Part shown: piece by piece, positions 27,244 to 36,790 of the stretch
Layout: every line of letters starts with the position of its first letter
How positions within the stretch are numbered: position 1 is the stretch's first letter
Assembly (NCBI GenBank): GCA_039815825.1
Contig: JBCBYO010000006.1
Coordinates: 46,867 to 110,866 of the forward strand
DNA from: JBCBDX01 sp039815825
GTDB lineage: Bacteria > Pseudomonadota > Alphaproteobacteria > Rhizobiales > Rhizobiaceae
Direction: 5' to 3'
Length of the DNA stretch: 64,000 bases
Notes under the pieces: generated by a model
The model's database searches: none
The model's input: the letters and a program-made list of their open reading frames with translations, nothing else
Told to the model about the DNA's origin: nothing
Made by a program: the position numbers and the translations under genes

Positions 27244-28437
27244 ATGAGCATAAGACAGGAAAAACAACATCGACTTGCAACCCAATTGGTTCATGCCGGG
27301 AGCATGCGCTCGCCCTTTGGCGAGACTTCTGAAGCGCTCTACCTCACGCAGGGGTTTGTATATGACAGCGCAGAGGCAGCCGAAGCCCGTTTCAAGGGCG
27401 AGGAACCTGGTTTTATCTATTCGCGCTACGCAAACCCCACGACGCAAATGTTTGAGGACCGCATGTGCGCGCTGGAGGGCGCGGAGGCGGCTCGGGCAAC
27501 CACATCGGGTATGGCAGCGGTATCGGCGGCTATGCTTTGCCAACTGCAGTCTGGCGACCATGTGGTGGCGGCTCGAGCATTGTTCGGCTCATGCCGTTGG
27601 GTCGTTGAAAAGCTGCTGCCCCGCTACGGCGTTGAGACAACATTGATCGACGGCACCGATCCCAAAGCATGGGAAGAAGCAGTTAAGCCGAACACCAAGG
27701 TTTTATTTTTTGAGAGCCCGACCAATCCAACGCTGGAAGTGATCGACATTGCTCACGTGGTTTCAGTGGCTCGATCATGCGGCGCAAAAGTCGTGATCGA
27801 CAATGTGTTTGCAACGCCACTTTACCAGAAGCCGCTCCAACTGGGTGTCGATATCGTTGTCTACTCAACGACCAAGCATATTGATGGCCAAGGACGGTGT
27901 TTGGGCGGCGTGGTTTTAGGCTCTCAAGAGTGGGTTGACGAGTATTTGCATGACTTCTTCCGCCACACGGGACCCGGCATGAGCCCGTTTAATGCGTGGG
28001 TGATGCTCAAAAGTCTGGAGACGTTGACGGTTCGAGTTGCGCAGCAGACCCAAAATGCGCGCCAAATTGCTGACTTTCTGGCCGATCATCCCGCCATATC
28101 GCGCGTTATCTACCCCGGCCGTGATGACCATCCACAAGCGAACATCGTTGCTCGCCAAATGAGCGAAGGCTCTACATTGGTTGCCTTTGATGTGCATGGC
28201 GGCAAACAGGCTGCCTTTCAGCTAGAGAACGCGCTTAACGTGATTGCGATCTCAAACAATCTTGGTGATGCAAAAAGTCTGATCACCCATCCGGCAACAA
28301 CAACCCACAAGAACCTGTCCGATGAAGACCGCCAAGAGCTTTCGATTGGCGGCGGAACGTTGCGTCTGTCTGTCGGGTTGGAAGATGCCGACGATTTAGT
28401 GGAGGATCTGGATCAGGCGCTCACCGGTTTGGGCTAA
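27244..28437 (+). CDS. metZ: O-succinylhomoserine sulfhydrylase
   Basis: A 397-residue PLP enzyme of the Cys/Met metabolism family that makes homocysteine from O-succinylhomoserine and sulfide. The PLP Lys lies in YSTTKHIDGQGR near residue 211; SRYANPTTQMFEDRM near 60 and TSGMAAVSAAML near 88 are the cofactor and substrate regions. The aptamer and attenuator directly upstream place it in the methionine regulon, supporting MetZ over cystathionine enzymes. GAGGTGAAGG precedes the ATG. It converges on the phosphatidyltransferase with a two-base gap. Confidence 0.93.
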   Translation: MSIRQEKQHRLATQLVHAGSMRSPFGETSEALYLTQGFVYDSAEAAEARFKGEEPGFIYSRYANPTTQMFEDRMCALEGAEAARATTSGMAAVSAAMLCQLQSGDHVVAARALFGSCRWVVEKLLPRYGVETTLIDGTDPKAWEEAVKPNTKVLFFESPTNPTLEVIDIAHVVSVARSCGAKVVIDNVFATPLYQKPLQLGVDIVVYSTTKHIDGQGRCLGGVVLGSQEWVDEYLHDFFRHTGPGMSPFNAWVMLKSLETLTVRVAQQTQNARQIADFLADHPAISRVIYPGRDDHPQANIVARQMSEGSTLVAFDVHGGKQAAFQLENALNVIAISNNLGDAKSLITHPATTTHKNLSDEDRQELSIGGGTLRLSVGLEDADDLVEDLDQALTGLG

Positions 28438-28439
28438 GC

Positions 28440-29045
28440 CTAAAGCAAAATGCGGCCGGTCATCACGATACGCGATAAGGCCGTGTAAAAAACGATCGCT
28501 GCGAAAGTATAGGCAATAACCGGAAACCAGGACGGGAACAGGCAGAACAGCACAAAAACGACGATGGTTTCGGTCGCTTCGGCCAAACCGGTTGAAAAAA
28601 AGAACGACTTCTCACCGCGCTGATCAGTTGTCAAATTGTGCTTCTCGGCCATGATCGCAAACGCGAGGAAACTGGCCCCGTTGACATAAAATGAGAAGAT
28701 AAGCACAGCTCCGGCGACCGCGTTGGCCGATGGATCGAAAAGGACAAAGCCTAAGGGGATCGCTCCGTAGAAGGCGAAGTCGAGGACAATGTCCAGATAG
28801 CCGCCATAGTCTGAACTCGACGTCACGCGTGCCAGAGCGCCGTCAAGTCCATCGCATATCCTGCTAGCAAGTAGCAGTGCGAGCGCGAGCCAGAACGCCC
28901 CAGCCCAGATGGCGCCAGCCGCAAACAAGCCTATGATGAGCCCTGCAACGGTAACGCTGTTTGCTGTAACGCCAAATCCAGCAAGCGCCTTGGCGGTCGC
29001 GTTTAAGAGCGGGTCTAGTTTTGGCCGAATGGCGCCGTCGAACAT
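28440..29045 (-). CDS. CDP-alcohol phosphatidyltransferase family protein
   Basis: A 201-residue membrane protein with about six spans. The family signature DG-x2-AR-x8-G-x3-D-x3-D is complete: DGLDGALARV then DYGGYLDIVLD, near residues 70-95. It transfers a phosphatidyl or similar group from a CDP-linked donor to an alcohol acceptor in membrane lipid or cell-surface synthesis; whether this one is a PssA-, PgsA- or inositol-type enzyme is not clear. AGAGG lies seven bases before the ATG at 29045; an in-frame ATG at 29081 is rejected. It is divergent from apaG. Confidence 0.88.
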   Translation of the reverse strand: MFDGAIRPKLDPLLNATAKALAGFGVTANSVTVAGLIIGLFAAGAIWAGAFWLALALLLASRICDGLDGALARVTSSSDYGGYLDIVLDFAFYGAIPLGFVLFDPSANAVAGAVLIFSFYVNGASFLAFAIMAEKHNLTTDQRGEKSFFFSTGLAEATETIVVFVLFCLFPSWFPVIAYTFAAIVFYTALSRIVMTGRILL

Positions 29046-29175
29046 CGCATGCCTCTGACTTTTGTGTTTTGGTACCTGCAAGCCTTCGTAATGTCATGAA
29101 TAAGCTGTTCACAGGTTGTCAAATTCTTGTGGTGAAGACATTGCGTCATTTGGCTTTGGCGCTAGGGTTTTGGTT

Positions 29176-29568
29176 ATGTACCGAGAGCGCACGCATGGCA
29201 TAGAGGTGACGGTCCGACCGGAGTTTATCGACGAGGAATCAGATCCGTCGGCGGCGCGCTGGTTTTGGGCATATACCGTCATTGTGGCCAATCATTCCGA
29301 CAGGACGGTGCAGCTTATGTCGCGTTATTGGCAAATTACGAATGCGCTGGGGCAGATAGAAGAGGTCCGCGGGGCGGGCGTCATCGGTGAACAACCGATC
29401 ATGGAGCCCGGTGACAGTTTTCAGTACACGTCAGGCTGCCCGCTCAACACGCCATCCGGAACTATGGTTGGGCACTATGTGATGCAAGACGAAGACGGCA
29501 GCCGGTTGGAAGTCCATATACCTGGCTTTTCGCTGGACCTGCCTGATATGGCAAGGACACTGAACTAG
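29176..29568 (+). CDS. apaG: Co2+/Mg2+ efflux-associated protein ApaG
   Basis: A 130-residue single-domain beta-sandwich protein. Family hallmarks are THGIEVTVRPEF at the start, YWQITNALG near residue 57, GAGVIGEQPIMEPG near 72 and the C-terminal SGCPLNTPSGTMVGHYVM. ApaG proteins bind metals or nucleotides and affect cobalt tolerance and diadenosine tetraphosphate levels. The ATG at 29176 gives the standard length; a TTG at 29116 would add 20 unusual residues. Confidence 0.92.
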   Translation: MYRERTHGIEVTVRPEFIDEESDPSAARWFWAYTVIVANHSDRTVQLMSRYWQITNALGQIEEVRGAGVIGEQPIMEPGDSFQYTSGCPLNTPSGTMVGHYVMQDEDGSRLEVHIPGFSLDLPDMARTLN

Positions 29569-29594
29569 CCTTCGAAGCGGCTCAGATAGCACGC

Positions 29595-29807
29595 CTAAAT
29601 GATCTTGAAACGCTTCAAGACCAAGAAGAGAACCGAGAAGAGTAAGTGCGCCAAAAATACAAAGCAGAACGCGCAAATGCCGACAAGCGTACCTGTTATC
29701 GGCCAGAAACCTTCACCCGTGTGCTGCGAATACACCGCGCCGCCAAAAGCGCCAACCCCACCGGCTATTCTTGATCTGCGCAGAATATTTGCGATCACCT
29801 GTATCAA
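29595..29807 (-). CDS. Small two-span membrane protein, TTG start
   Basis: A 70-residue protein with a basic N-terminus (ANILRRSRIAG), a Gly-rich first span (GGVGAFGGAV) and a strongly hydrophobic second span (LVGICAFCFVFLAHLLFSVL) ending in LKRFKII. It is read from a TTG with a textbook GGAGG six bases upstream (near 29814-29818), which makes it credible despite its size. I do not recognize a family. It converges on apaG (26-base gap). Confidence 0.55.
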   Translation of the reverse strand: MIQVIANILRRSRIAGGVGAFGGAVYSQHTGEGFWPITGTLVGICAFCFVFLAHLLFSVLFLVLKRFKII

Positions 29808-29863
29808 TGCGTCCTCCGTGGTTTTGTTGAGTTACTTACGTTAGCCAAGACAGGAAACTAACG

Positions 29864-29974
29864 ATGAACCGGAGGAAATTATGGTTTTGGGTTCAAAAGG
29901 ACCGCAACCAAGCAGAGTTTTTGTTCATGATGGGCGCCGCTGTGGCGCTATTCGCCGGGCATCAGGCGCGGTAG
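29864..29974 (+). CDS. Possible 36-residue membrane-associated peptide
   Basis: An ATG at 29864 with AGGAAA seven bases upstream opens a 36-codon frame (starting MNRRKLWFWVQKD, then EFLFMMGAAVALFAG) that ends in TAG at 29972. It is Arg/Trp-rich at the front and hydrophobic after, like other small membrane peptides. It overlaps the 3' end of the convergent RND gene by 27 bases. A second frame starting at 29881 has an even better GGAGG but a less protein-like sequence. Only one of these can be real, or neither. Confidence 0.35.
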   Translation: MNRRKLWFWVQKDRNQAEFLFMMGAAVALFAGHQAR

Positions 29975-32900
29975 CCGACGTTCGCCGTAAATGGCAACCA
30001 GCGCACTTCTGACGTCGCTGCCAATTCCAATGAAGACGGGTACTAAAAACAATACCAGAACAGTTGCGGTCGCCAAACCAAACACCATTGTGATGGCCAT
30101 CGGCTTCAGGAATTGCGCTTGAACGCTTGTTTCAAACAGGAGCGGAATGAGCCCGCCAATGGTCGTCAGCGAAGTCAACAGCACAGCACGAAAGCGATCG
30201 CGGCTGGCACCGATCGCTGCCGTCTCCAAATCCTCGCCAAGCTTCAACCGTTCCTGTAGCCGCGATACCAAAATGATGGAATCGTTGACCAGGATGCCCG
30301 ACAACCCGAGCAGGCCGACTAGCGATAGCATGGTTAGTTGAAAGCCCATGATCCAATGGCCGAAAATGGCACCAACTGCACCCAGCGGGATAATGAGCAT
30401 CACCGCAAAAGGTGTAAAGTAACTGCCAAACACCCAAGCAAGGATAATATAGATCACCGCCATTGCGACAGCAGTTCCATACCATAGGTCGGCGAACGCC
30501 TTGGCCTGCTCACGGCTGCGCCCACCGAAACCATAGTCAAGATCATATCTGGCCGCGAGTGCATCCAGTTCACCGGACTGTCGTAGATAGTCCACTACCT
30601 CATCGGTCGTGGTCACATCAGAGTTGATATCTGCGGTGACAGATATGGTTGTTCGGCCTTCGGAACGCTGAATAGCCGAAAAACCCTGGCGCTCATCCAG
30701 CGCCACAATTTCCATCAATGGAACATCGTTACCGTCGGGACTACGCAAGTACATTTCCCGCAACGCTGCGGTTCCCTCGCGCCCGGTTTCCATCGTCAGT
30801 TGGATCGAGACTTCGTCGTCACCGCGCGCAAACCGAAGTGCTGTTGTGCCCTCGATAGCATTCCGGACCTGGCGACCGACGCTATCCAGCGTGAACCCCA
30901 GTGAAGTTCCGCGCGGTGTGAGCGTCATTATCATTTCCGGTTTGCCATAGGGCAAATCGTCTTCAACTCCCGACAATCCATCGATCGATGCAATGATGTC
31001 GGTGGCAACGACAGCCGCTTCCTTTAGCACCGCAATTGAGTCACCCCGTAGTTCGAGGTCAACGTCAGCTCCGGGCGGTCCCGCGCGGCTTTGGCGGATC
31101 GCAAAACGGCTGACTGAGGTAAGCGTCGGGGCCTCCTGTCGCCAGGCGCGCACAATATCCGGTGTTCGCACAGTGCGGTACTCCGAGGTTGTGAGCTGAA
31201 CCTTTATTCTGGCCAGATTATCGCCTTGTGACCGACCAGACGAACCGACAGTGACAAATGTCGCCGCGATCAACTGCTCTCCGCTCTCGCTTGTGAGTTT
31301 CGCCTCAGCACGACGTAGCGCCTGTTCATAGGCACGAACGGCTTCATTGAGCGCCTCTTGGGGGGTCCCAGGATGTGTAATGATGCTTGCCGAAATGTTG
31401 TCCGATTCAGGAGACGGAAAGAAGACGAATCCCACCTGCCGGCTCATGACCAGGCCAACTGCAACAACCATGACAAGGCCTGTTGAAAGGGCGATTGTTA
31501 TATAGCGCCAGCGCCATGCCATTGTGACAAGCCAGTTGAAAGGGCCTGTTCTAACCCAATCAAAGCCAGCGTCGAAATTGCGTCTGAATGCGCTCTCTTC
31601 ATAGGCACCGCCGCCGGAACCCCCGCGTAGCAACCGGATGAGCCCCTCTACGGCTACGGCGATCAGCAAAGCAGCTAATGCAACACCGATGGCCGTACTA
31701 GAATATGGGAACTGCGCCCGCCAATCTTCGAAACGAGCGATCATCGGCATGGATGAAAGAAGCCCGCCCTCACCCGCGAGTCGCGTCAAAAAACCCACCG
31801 CAAAGACGGTGATGCAGAGCGCAATGAAGAAGACGCGCCACCATGACCAACGTGGCGGTTTGCGGTTGCCCAACGAATGAGCAAGGTGGCCAGGTAGAAC
31901 AAAGAAACATTCGACCATGCTGGCAAGCGCGACAGCGGCAACGACCATTGGCAATACAGAAATGATTTGCCCAATCGTCCCGGTGATCATGAACAGAGGC
32001 AAAAAGGTCGCCAGCGTTGTGGTTAGCGCTGCCATGACAGGAACAAACATCGCACCCACGCCGTTTTCTGCAGCGGTCAGAGGATCGTCGCCCATCGCCA
32101 AGCGGGTATCGGTGTGTTCCCCGACAACGATGGCATCATCGACGATGATACCGAGCATCATGATCAGGCCAAACAGGGAGAACATGTTAATGGTCTCACC
32201 AAATACATACATCAGCCCAATGGTTGCCAAGACAGCAACTGGAATGCCCGCCGCCACCCAAAAAGCAACTCGCGCATTGAGGAAAATAAACAAGACCACC
32301 AAAACGATGGCCAATCCGGTCAACCCGTTTTCAACAAGCAGCATGATGCGATCGCTAAGCGCGGCGGCGGCCACTTCATAGACTTGCATTTCCAAATTAG
32401 CCGGAAGTTGCGGGCGGATCTCTTCGACATAGTCTTGCAATATCGAATTGCTGGTTAGCGTATCGGCGGTTGGGGTCGCCATGATGTCGAGTTCGATCGC
32501 CAGCCCGTCTCCGGACAAGCCCTTCACACCGCTATCGTCAAATGTGTTCGTGATCGTCGCGATATCGCGTAGAAGTATTTTTTCACCGGTTGGGAGCGAC
32601 CGAACCTCGATCGCACCAAGGCTTCGTATATCAATATCGTCGGCCACGGTGCGCAGTTGGCGTTCCACCGCGCCATCAAGATTCCCCGAAGGCAGGTCCC
32701 GGGTCGACTGAGCAATTGCTTGGCTTACCTCGTCAATTGAAAGCCCCAAGCGGCGCAATTCATAGTCGGAAATCGCCACATGCATCTCAGCGTTGCGAAG
32801 GCCGGTGAATGTTACCCTGTCAATGCCGCGGCTGGTCAGATCGTCTCGAATTTTCTTTGCCCACCGCCGAATTGTAGCTTCAGACACATCGCCAGCGATA

Positions 32901-33349
32901 GAGATGGAAGCGACACGATCGAAGAAAGTACTGACACTGACTTGCGGTTCTTCAGCGTCCTCAGGCAGGTTAGAGATTGCACGCGCTGCTTCTTCGACAT
33001 CCGCGATCGCTTCGCGCATGTCATAGCCTTCTTCAAACGTCAGGGTAACCGAGCCGGTTCCTTCTCGGGCGTAGGAGTCCATTTCGTCCACACCATCAAC
33101 AAACCGTACCTCCGGTTCGACGATTGTCAGAACATTGGCTTCCACGTCCTCCGGACTTGCCCCGTCCCAAGCCACAGAAACGGTGACTGAGTTACGTTCA
33201 ATGGTCGGAAAGAACTGTGTGTTGATGCGTCCAAGCGTAAAAAGCCCGAAAATGATCATCAAGATCATCAATAGATTTGCTGCGTTTGGGTGCCGTAGGA
33301 ACGCGCTTACCAGCGAGCGGGGCGCTTCCGATGAGGGGGCGATTTGCAT
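29948..33349 (-). CDS. RND-family efflux transporter permease subunit
   Basis: An 1133-residue AcrB-type inner-membrane pump with twelve expected spans and two large periplasmic loops. The N-terminus (RHPNAANLLMILMIIFGLF) and the proton-relay region in TM4 (GIIVDDAIVVGEH near residue 400) are typical; the second half repeats the fold (VGLLGLSGILVNDSIILVSR near 1020). It forms a tripartite pump with the adaptor gene directly upstream. No outer-membrane TolC-type gene is adjacent. The substrate is unknown; sequence layout is closer to drug and lipid exporters than to metal-specific CzcA proteins. Confidence 0.93.
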   Translation of the reverse strand: MQIAPSSEAPRSLVSAFLRHPNAANLLMILMIIFGLFTLGRINTQFFPTIERNSVTVSVAWDGASPEDVEANVLTIVEPEVRFVDGVDEMDSYAREGTGSVTLTFEEGYDMREAIADVEEAARAISNLPEDAEEPQVSVSTFFDRVASISIAGDVSEATIRRWAKKIRDDLTSRGIDRVTFTGLRNAEMHVAISDYELRRLGLSIDEVSQAIAQSTRDLPSGNLDGAVERQLRTVADDIDIRSLGAIEVRSLPTGEKILLRDIATITNTFDDSGVKGLSGDGLAIELDIMATPTADTLTSNSILQDYVEEIRPQLPANLEMQVYEVAAAALSDRIMLLVENGLTGLAIVLVVLFIFLNARVAFWVAAGIPVAVLATIGLMYVFGETINMFSLFGLIMMLGIIVDDAIVVGEHTDTRLAMGDDPLTAAENGVGAMFVPVMAALTTTLATFLPLFMITGTIGQIISVLPMVVAAVALASMVECFFVLPGHLAHSLGNRKPPRWSWWRVFFIALCITVFAVGFLTRLAGEGGLLSSMPMIARFEDWRAQFPYSSTAIGVALAALLIAVAVEGLIRLLRGGSGGGAYEESAFRRNFDAGFDWVRTGPFNWLVTMAWRWRYITIALSTGLVMVVAVGLVMSRQVGFVFFPSPESDNISASIITHPGTPQEALNEAVRAYEQALRRAEAKLTSESGEQLIAATFVTVGSSGRSQGDNLARIKVQLTTSEYRTVRTPDIVRAWRQEAPTLTSVSRFAIRQSRAGPPGADVDLELRGDSIAVLKEAAVVATDIIASIDGLSGVEDDLPYGKPEMIMTLTPRGTSLGFTLDSVGRQVRNAIEGTTALRFARGDDEVSIQLTMETGREGTAALREMYLRSPDGNDVPLMEIVALDERQGFSAIQRSEGRTTISVTADINSDVTTTDEVVDYLRQSGELDALAARYDLDYGFGGRSREQAKAFADLWYGTAVAMAVIYIILAWVFGSYFTPFAVMLIIPLGAVGAIFGHWIMGFQLTMLSLVGLLGLSGILVNDSIILVSRLQERLKLGEDLETAAIGASRDRFRAVLLTSLTTIGGLIPLLFETSVQAQFLKPMAITMVFGLATATVLVLFLVPVFIGIGSDVRSALVAIYGERRLPRLMPGE

Positions 33350-33352
33350 GGC

Positions 33353-34714
33353 TTAGGAGCCCCCGCCGGACCGATCAGCATCGTCACCTATGCGAACAGC
33401 CAAACCGTTTTCGGCATTTGACAGGCGGGTGCCGAGCACCTGAACCCCATTGTCGATGCCTGTCACAACCGCTTCATCGCCTTCGTAGGCCAAGACAATA
33501 ACGTCTTGACGCTCCAGTTTTCCGTCAACGATTAAAAAGACGCTAGGTCCGTCAAACACCGCTTGCTCGGGGATGCGGGCAGATTGTTCGTACCGACGAT
33601 CAGGCACTTTAAGGGAAACAAATGCGCCGGGCCTCAACTGCACGTCATTAGCCGCCGGATCAGCGATACGGGCGAAAACGTCAACGCCACCGCGTTCTGA
33701 TGCAACATCGGCCCCTAAGCGGGTAACTTTTGCCTGAAACGCATAGTCATTACCCCCAATACGCCAGGAGACGTCTACGTTGCGGCCAATTAAAGGGTCA
33801 GTATCAGTGGCGACGCGGCCATACTGCGCGTCGGTCAACGTAAAACGAACATCCAAGGCGGCAGAATCATACATGGAAACCGCCACTTCGTTAGCACTGA
33901 GCTGACGACCAACTTCAACATTACTGGTTCGAACGATGCCGGAAAAAGGCGCGGAAACGTCCGCGTCGTCCAGATCTCTCTGCGCGCGCTCGACGCTTAA
34001 TTGTAAACGCCGTTCAACTGCCAATTGCTGTTCAAGCCGTGCTTCCTCCACTGTGATGTTATTTTCACGGAGCAACACCGTCTGGCGCCGTTGCGAGACA
34101 ATCAGCGCTCTATCCTCAACTTGCTTGGCCGTTAGTGTGCCATTTTCGCGTAAAGGAAGCGCACGCTCATAGTCAGCCTGGGCGAACTCAAGCTGTTCAA
34201 TCGCATTTTCCAACTGGACCTGTTCAGAAATGATGCGCGCACGGTTCTCGACAATCGTTGCTTTTGTTTGCGCCAAGTTGGCGTCGGCTTCGGCCAGTGC
34301 AATCTCCAAGTCAAACGGGTCGATCGAGAATAGCAGTTCGCCCTCACCGATCCGGCTCCCGACGGCGAGTTGTTGATTTATAAACGTGACTTCACCACCA
34401 GCTGCTGGACGCACCTCAATTGTGCGCCCTGCAACAACCTCGCCAAATAAGCTGAGTGAAGGCCTGGTATTTCCGAGAGTCACGCTGAGCGCATCGACCG
34501 GAATGGACCGGTCGACCGGCGGACGACTTGATGCCTGCGGTTGATTGGCAATCATCCGCTGCATCAAATTGTACGAGCCAAAGAGGATCGCAAAAATCAG
34601 AACAAGTTGCACCACAACGCGGACGGCGGTGCCAGCGACATTCCTGTTCGGGGGCGCAGATTGGTACTGCGCCTCCGGATCGCCGACAATTTTGTCCTCA
34701 ACTGATTTTAACAT
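33353..34714 (-). CDS. RND efflux periplasmic adaptor (membrane fusion protein)
   Basis: A 453-residue HlyD/AcrA-type adaptor. An N-terminal membrane anchor (VVVQLVLIFAILFGSYNLM near residues 35-55) is followed by a lipoyl half-motif, a long alpha-helical hairpin (about 140-215, rich in Gln/Glu/Leu), then beta-barrel domains (ADVSAPFSGIVRTSNVEVGR). The ATG at 34714 is preceded by AAGGG; a GTG four codons earlier is possible. It lies three bases upstream of the permease gene, so the pair is co-transcribed. Confidence 0.92.
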   Translation of the reverse strand: MLKSVEDKIVGDPEAQYQSAPPNRNVAGTAVRVVVQLVLIFAILFGSYNLMQRMIANQPQASSRPPVDRSIPVDALSVTLGNTRPSLSLFGEVVAGRTIEVRPAAGGEVTFINQQLAVGSRIGEGELLFSIDPFDLEIALAEADANLAQTKATIVENRARIISEQVQLENAIEQLEFAQADYERALPLRENGTLTAKQVEDRALIVSQRRQTVLLRENNITVEEARLEQQLAVERRLQLSVERAQRDLDDADVSAPFSGIVRTSNVEVGRQLSANEVAVSMYDSAALDVRFTLTDAQYGRVATDTDPLIGRNVDVSWRIGGNDYAFQAKVTRLGADVASERGGVDVFARIADPAANDVQLRPGAFVSLKVPDRRYEQSARIPEQAVFDGPSVFLIVDGKLERQDVIVLAYEGDEAVVTGIDNGVQVLGTRLSNAENGLAVRIGDDADRSGGGS

Positions 34715-34793
34715 TGCAATTCGCACCCTTTAAGCCGCTAAAATAGGCCGCAAGCCGCTGATCGCAAATTAAAAACAGTTCATTTTTGCGACA

Positions 34794-35810
34794 TTATGTT
34801 TCAAACCGTTTTGGATCGAAGTCGCGAACAGTCGAACAAAATTCACATTTTACGGTAATTTTGCCTTCTTGTGTCGCTTCAGCTCGTTCTTCTTCGGTCA
34901 TGGCGCTCAATACATTGACCAGCTTTTCGTCGCTGCATGAACAAACATCGCGGACGGTGACCGGGTCGTAGACGCGCACCCCACGTTGATTGAACAAACG
35001 GAACAGCAAACCGTGGGTGCCGAGGGTCTCATCAACGAGTTCGTCATCATCTATGGTGCCAACCAGCGCCTCTGTTTCAAGCCAAGCGTCATCATCGTCG
35101 TCTTCAAACTCAAGCTCGACGCCTTCCGGTACATCACCGGGGTGAAGATCGCGCTTTTTGATACGGTCCTCAGATTCCGGCAGGAATTGCGCCAAAAGGC
35201 CGCCAGCTCGCCAAGAGCGAACCAACTCGCCATTTTCGCCACGTGCCTGCAATTGGGCTACGGCTAGCCTAACCTTCGTCGGCAGCTGCTCCGACTGACG
35301 AAAATAGTTCTGCGCAATCTCTTCAAGCGAGGCGCCATCCAGGGACACGATCCCCTGATACCGGTTCATATATTGGCCCTGGTCGACGGTGAGTGCCAAC
35401 ACGCCCTTGCCCAAAAGCTCCTCGGGGCTATCACGCCCTTCAGCGATCTGCGCCGCAACGGCCTGAGCATCAAAACGCGCGTAGGCGCGGATTGCATCGG
35501 GCGTAGTAAAGTCTACCACAAGCAAAGAAACCGGGCCTTGCGTTTGCGCTTGCGCGATGAACTTGCCATCAAACTTCAACGAAGTGCCCAGAAGGACAGT
35601 CAGAACGACCATCTCGCCGAGCAAGCGCGCAACTGGTTCGGGGTAATCATGACGGGACAAAATGTTGTCCAACGTGTCGCCAAGCAGCAGCGCACGGCCG
35701 CGTGTATCCAACGCCTCAACATGAAACGGGACAACGGTGTCAATGCCGGGCTGTGTGGTGGCCAATGGCGAGGTCATGTGAGTGTCCAATATTCCGGTGT
35801 AGTTTTGCAT
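34794..35810 (-). CDS. hslO: Hsp33 redox-regulated chaperone
   Basis: A 338-residue holdase chaperone activated by oxidation. The four zinc-binding Cys are present: Cys290 and Cys292 in CSCS and Cys322 and Cys325 in CEFC. A long acidic stretch near residues 245-255 (EFEDDDDDAW) is unusual but seen in related proteins. AAAGGAG eight bases before the ATG at 35810 fixes the start over an upstream in-frame ATG at 35837. It follows argF by 33 bases, and the argD-argF-hsp33 order is common in alphaproteobacteria. Confidence 0.94.
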   Translation of the reverse strand: MQNYTGILDTHMTSPLATTQPGIDTVVPFHVEALDTRGRALLLGDTLDNILSRHDYPEPVARLLGEMVVLTVLLGTSLKFDGKFIAQAQTQGPVSLLVVDFTTPDAIRAYARFDAQAVAAQIAEGRDSPEELLGKGVLALTVDQGQYMNRYQGIVSLDGASLEEIAQNYFRQSEQLPTKVRLAVAQLQARGENGELVRSWRAGGLLAQFLPESEDRIKKRDLHPGDVPEGVELEFEDDDDDAWLETEALVGTIDDDELVDETLGTHGLLFRLFNQRGVRVYDPVTVRDVCSCSDEKLVNVLSAMTEEERAEATQEGKITVKCEFCSTVRDFDPKRFET

Positions 35811-35843
35811 GTGCACATCTCCTTTGTGCAACATCACATGGCA

Positions 35844-36767
35844 CTAGCTTGCCAAACACCATTCCATGATTGCCTTTTGTGCATGAAGGCGATTTTCGGC
35901 TTCATCAAACACCACAGATTGCGGGCCGTCGATCACAGCGTCCGTCACTTCTTCTCCGCGGTGTGCAGGCAAGCAATGCATGAAGATGGCATCAGGATCA
36001 GCCTGCGCCATAAGTTGCTCATTTACTTGATACGGAACAAATACATTGTGTCCCTGCGCCCGGTCTTCAAGGCCCATCGAGACCCATGTGTCGGTCACAA
36101 CTGCGTGTGCGCCTTTTACTGCAATTTCCGGATCGTGGCCGAATTCAATATTGGCGCCCTCAGCTTTCGCTTTGTCCAAGTATGCCATCTGGGGCTCGTT
36201 GCCTTCTGGCACAGCAATAGACATTGAGAAATCAAACTTGGGCGCAGCTTCAACAAAGGAATGAAGTACGTTATTGCCATCGCCCGTCCACGCGATCTTG
36301 GCACCCTCAATGCTCCCTTTGTGCTCCTCATAGGTCATGATATCTGCCATGATCTGGCACGGGTGGGTGTCGTTTGTCAGACCATTGATCACAGGCACAG
36401 TTGCCGCATCCGCCAACTCCAGCAGCCGTTCATGTTCCAGCGTCCTGATCATGATGATATCGACATATCGCGACAGCACCCGGGCGGTGTCCGCAATCGT
36501 TTCATCGCGGCCAAGCTGCATTTCTTGACCCGATAGAATGATTGTCTCGCCGCCCAATTGCCGCATGCCAACATCAAAGGAGACGCGTGTGCGGGTGGAG
36601 GGTTTTTCAAAGATCATCGCAAGCACCTTGCCTTCAAGTGGCTTGGTGGCAACGCCGCGCTTCAACCGCGTCTTTGTTTCTTTGGCATTGTCGATGATCG
36701 AGCGTAGTTCACGCCGGTCCAACGCGGAAATATCCAAAAAGTGCTTCATTTTCCCATCCGGGCTCAT
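35844..36767 (-). CDS. argF: Ornithine carbamoyltransferase
   Basis: A 307-residue enzyme making citrulline from ornithine and carbamoyl phosphate in arginine synthesis. The carbamoyl-phosphate loop STRTRVSF lies near residue 57, HPCQ near 135 and the ornithine loop HCLPAHRGEE near 270. The ATG six codons in (36749) begins KHFLDIS as in many relatives and may be the true start. It lies 23 bases after argD and is probably co-transcribed with it. Confidence 0.95.
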   Translation of the reverse strand: MSPDGKMKHFLDISALDRRELRSIIDNAKETKTRLKRGVATKPLEGKVLAMIFEKPSTRTRVSFDVGMRQLGGETIILSGQEMQLGRDETIADTARVLSRYVDIIMIRTLEHERLLELADAATVPVINGLTNDTHPCQIMADIMTYEEHKGSIEGAKIAWTGDGNNVLHSFVEAAPKFDFSMSIAVPEGNEPQMAYLDKAKAEGANIEFGHDPEIAVKGAHAVVTDTWVSMGLEDRAQGHNVFVPYQVNEQLMAQADPDAIFMHCLPAHRGEEVTDAVIDGPQSVVFDEAENRLHAQKAIMEWCLAS

Positions 36768-36790
36768 TCCAAGTTTGGGTGTTTTGGCGG

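Noticed and set aside
34762..34791. Seven-base inverted repeat TCGCAAA/TTTGCGA between hsp33 and the RND adaptor gene
   Set aside because: Arms are short, the spacer is 16 bases and no T-run follows; it may be chance in an AT-rich gap.
35373..36227. 284-codon plus-strand frame across hsp33 and argF
   Set aside because: It spans two well-supported genes on the opposite strand and shows no recognizable protein family.
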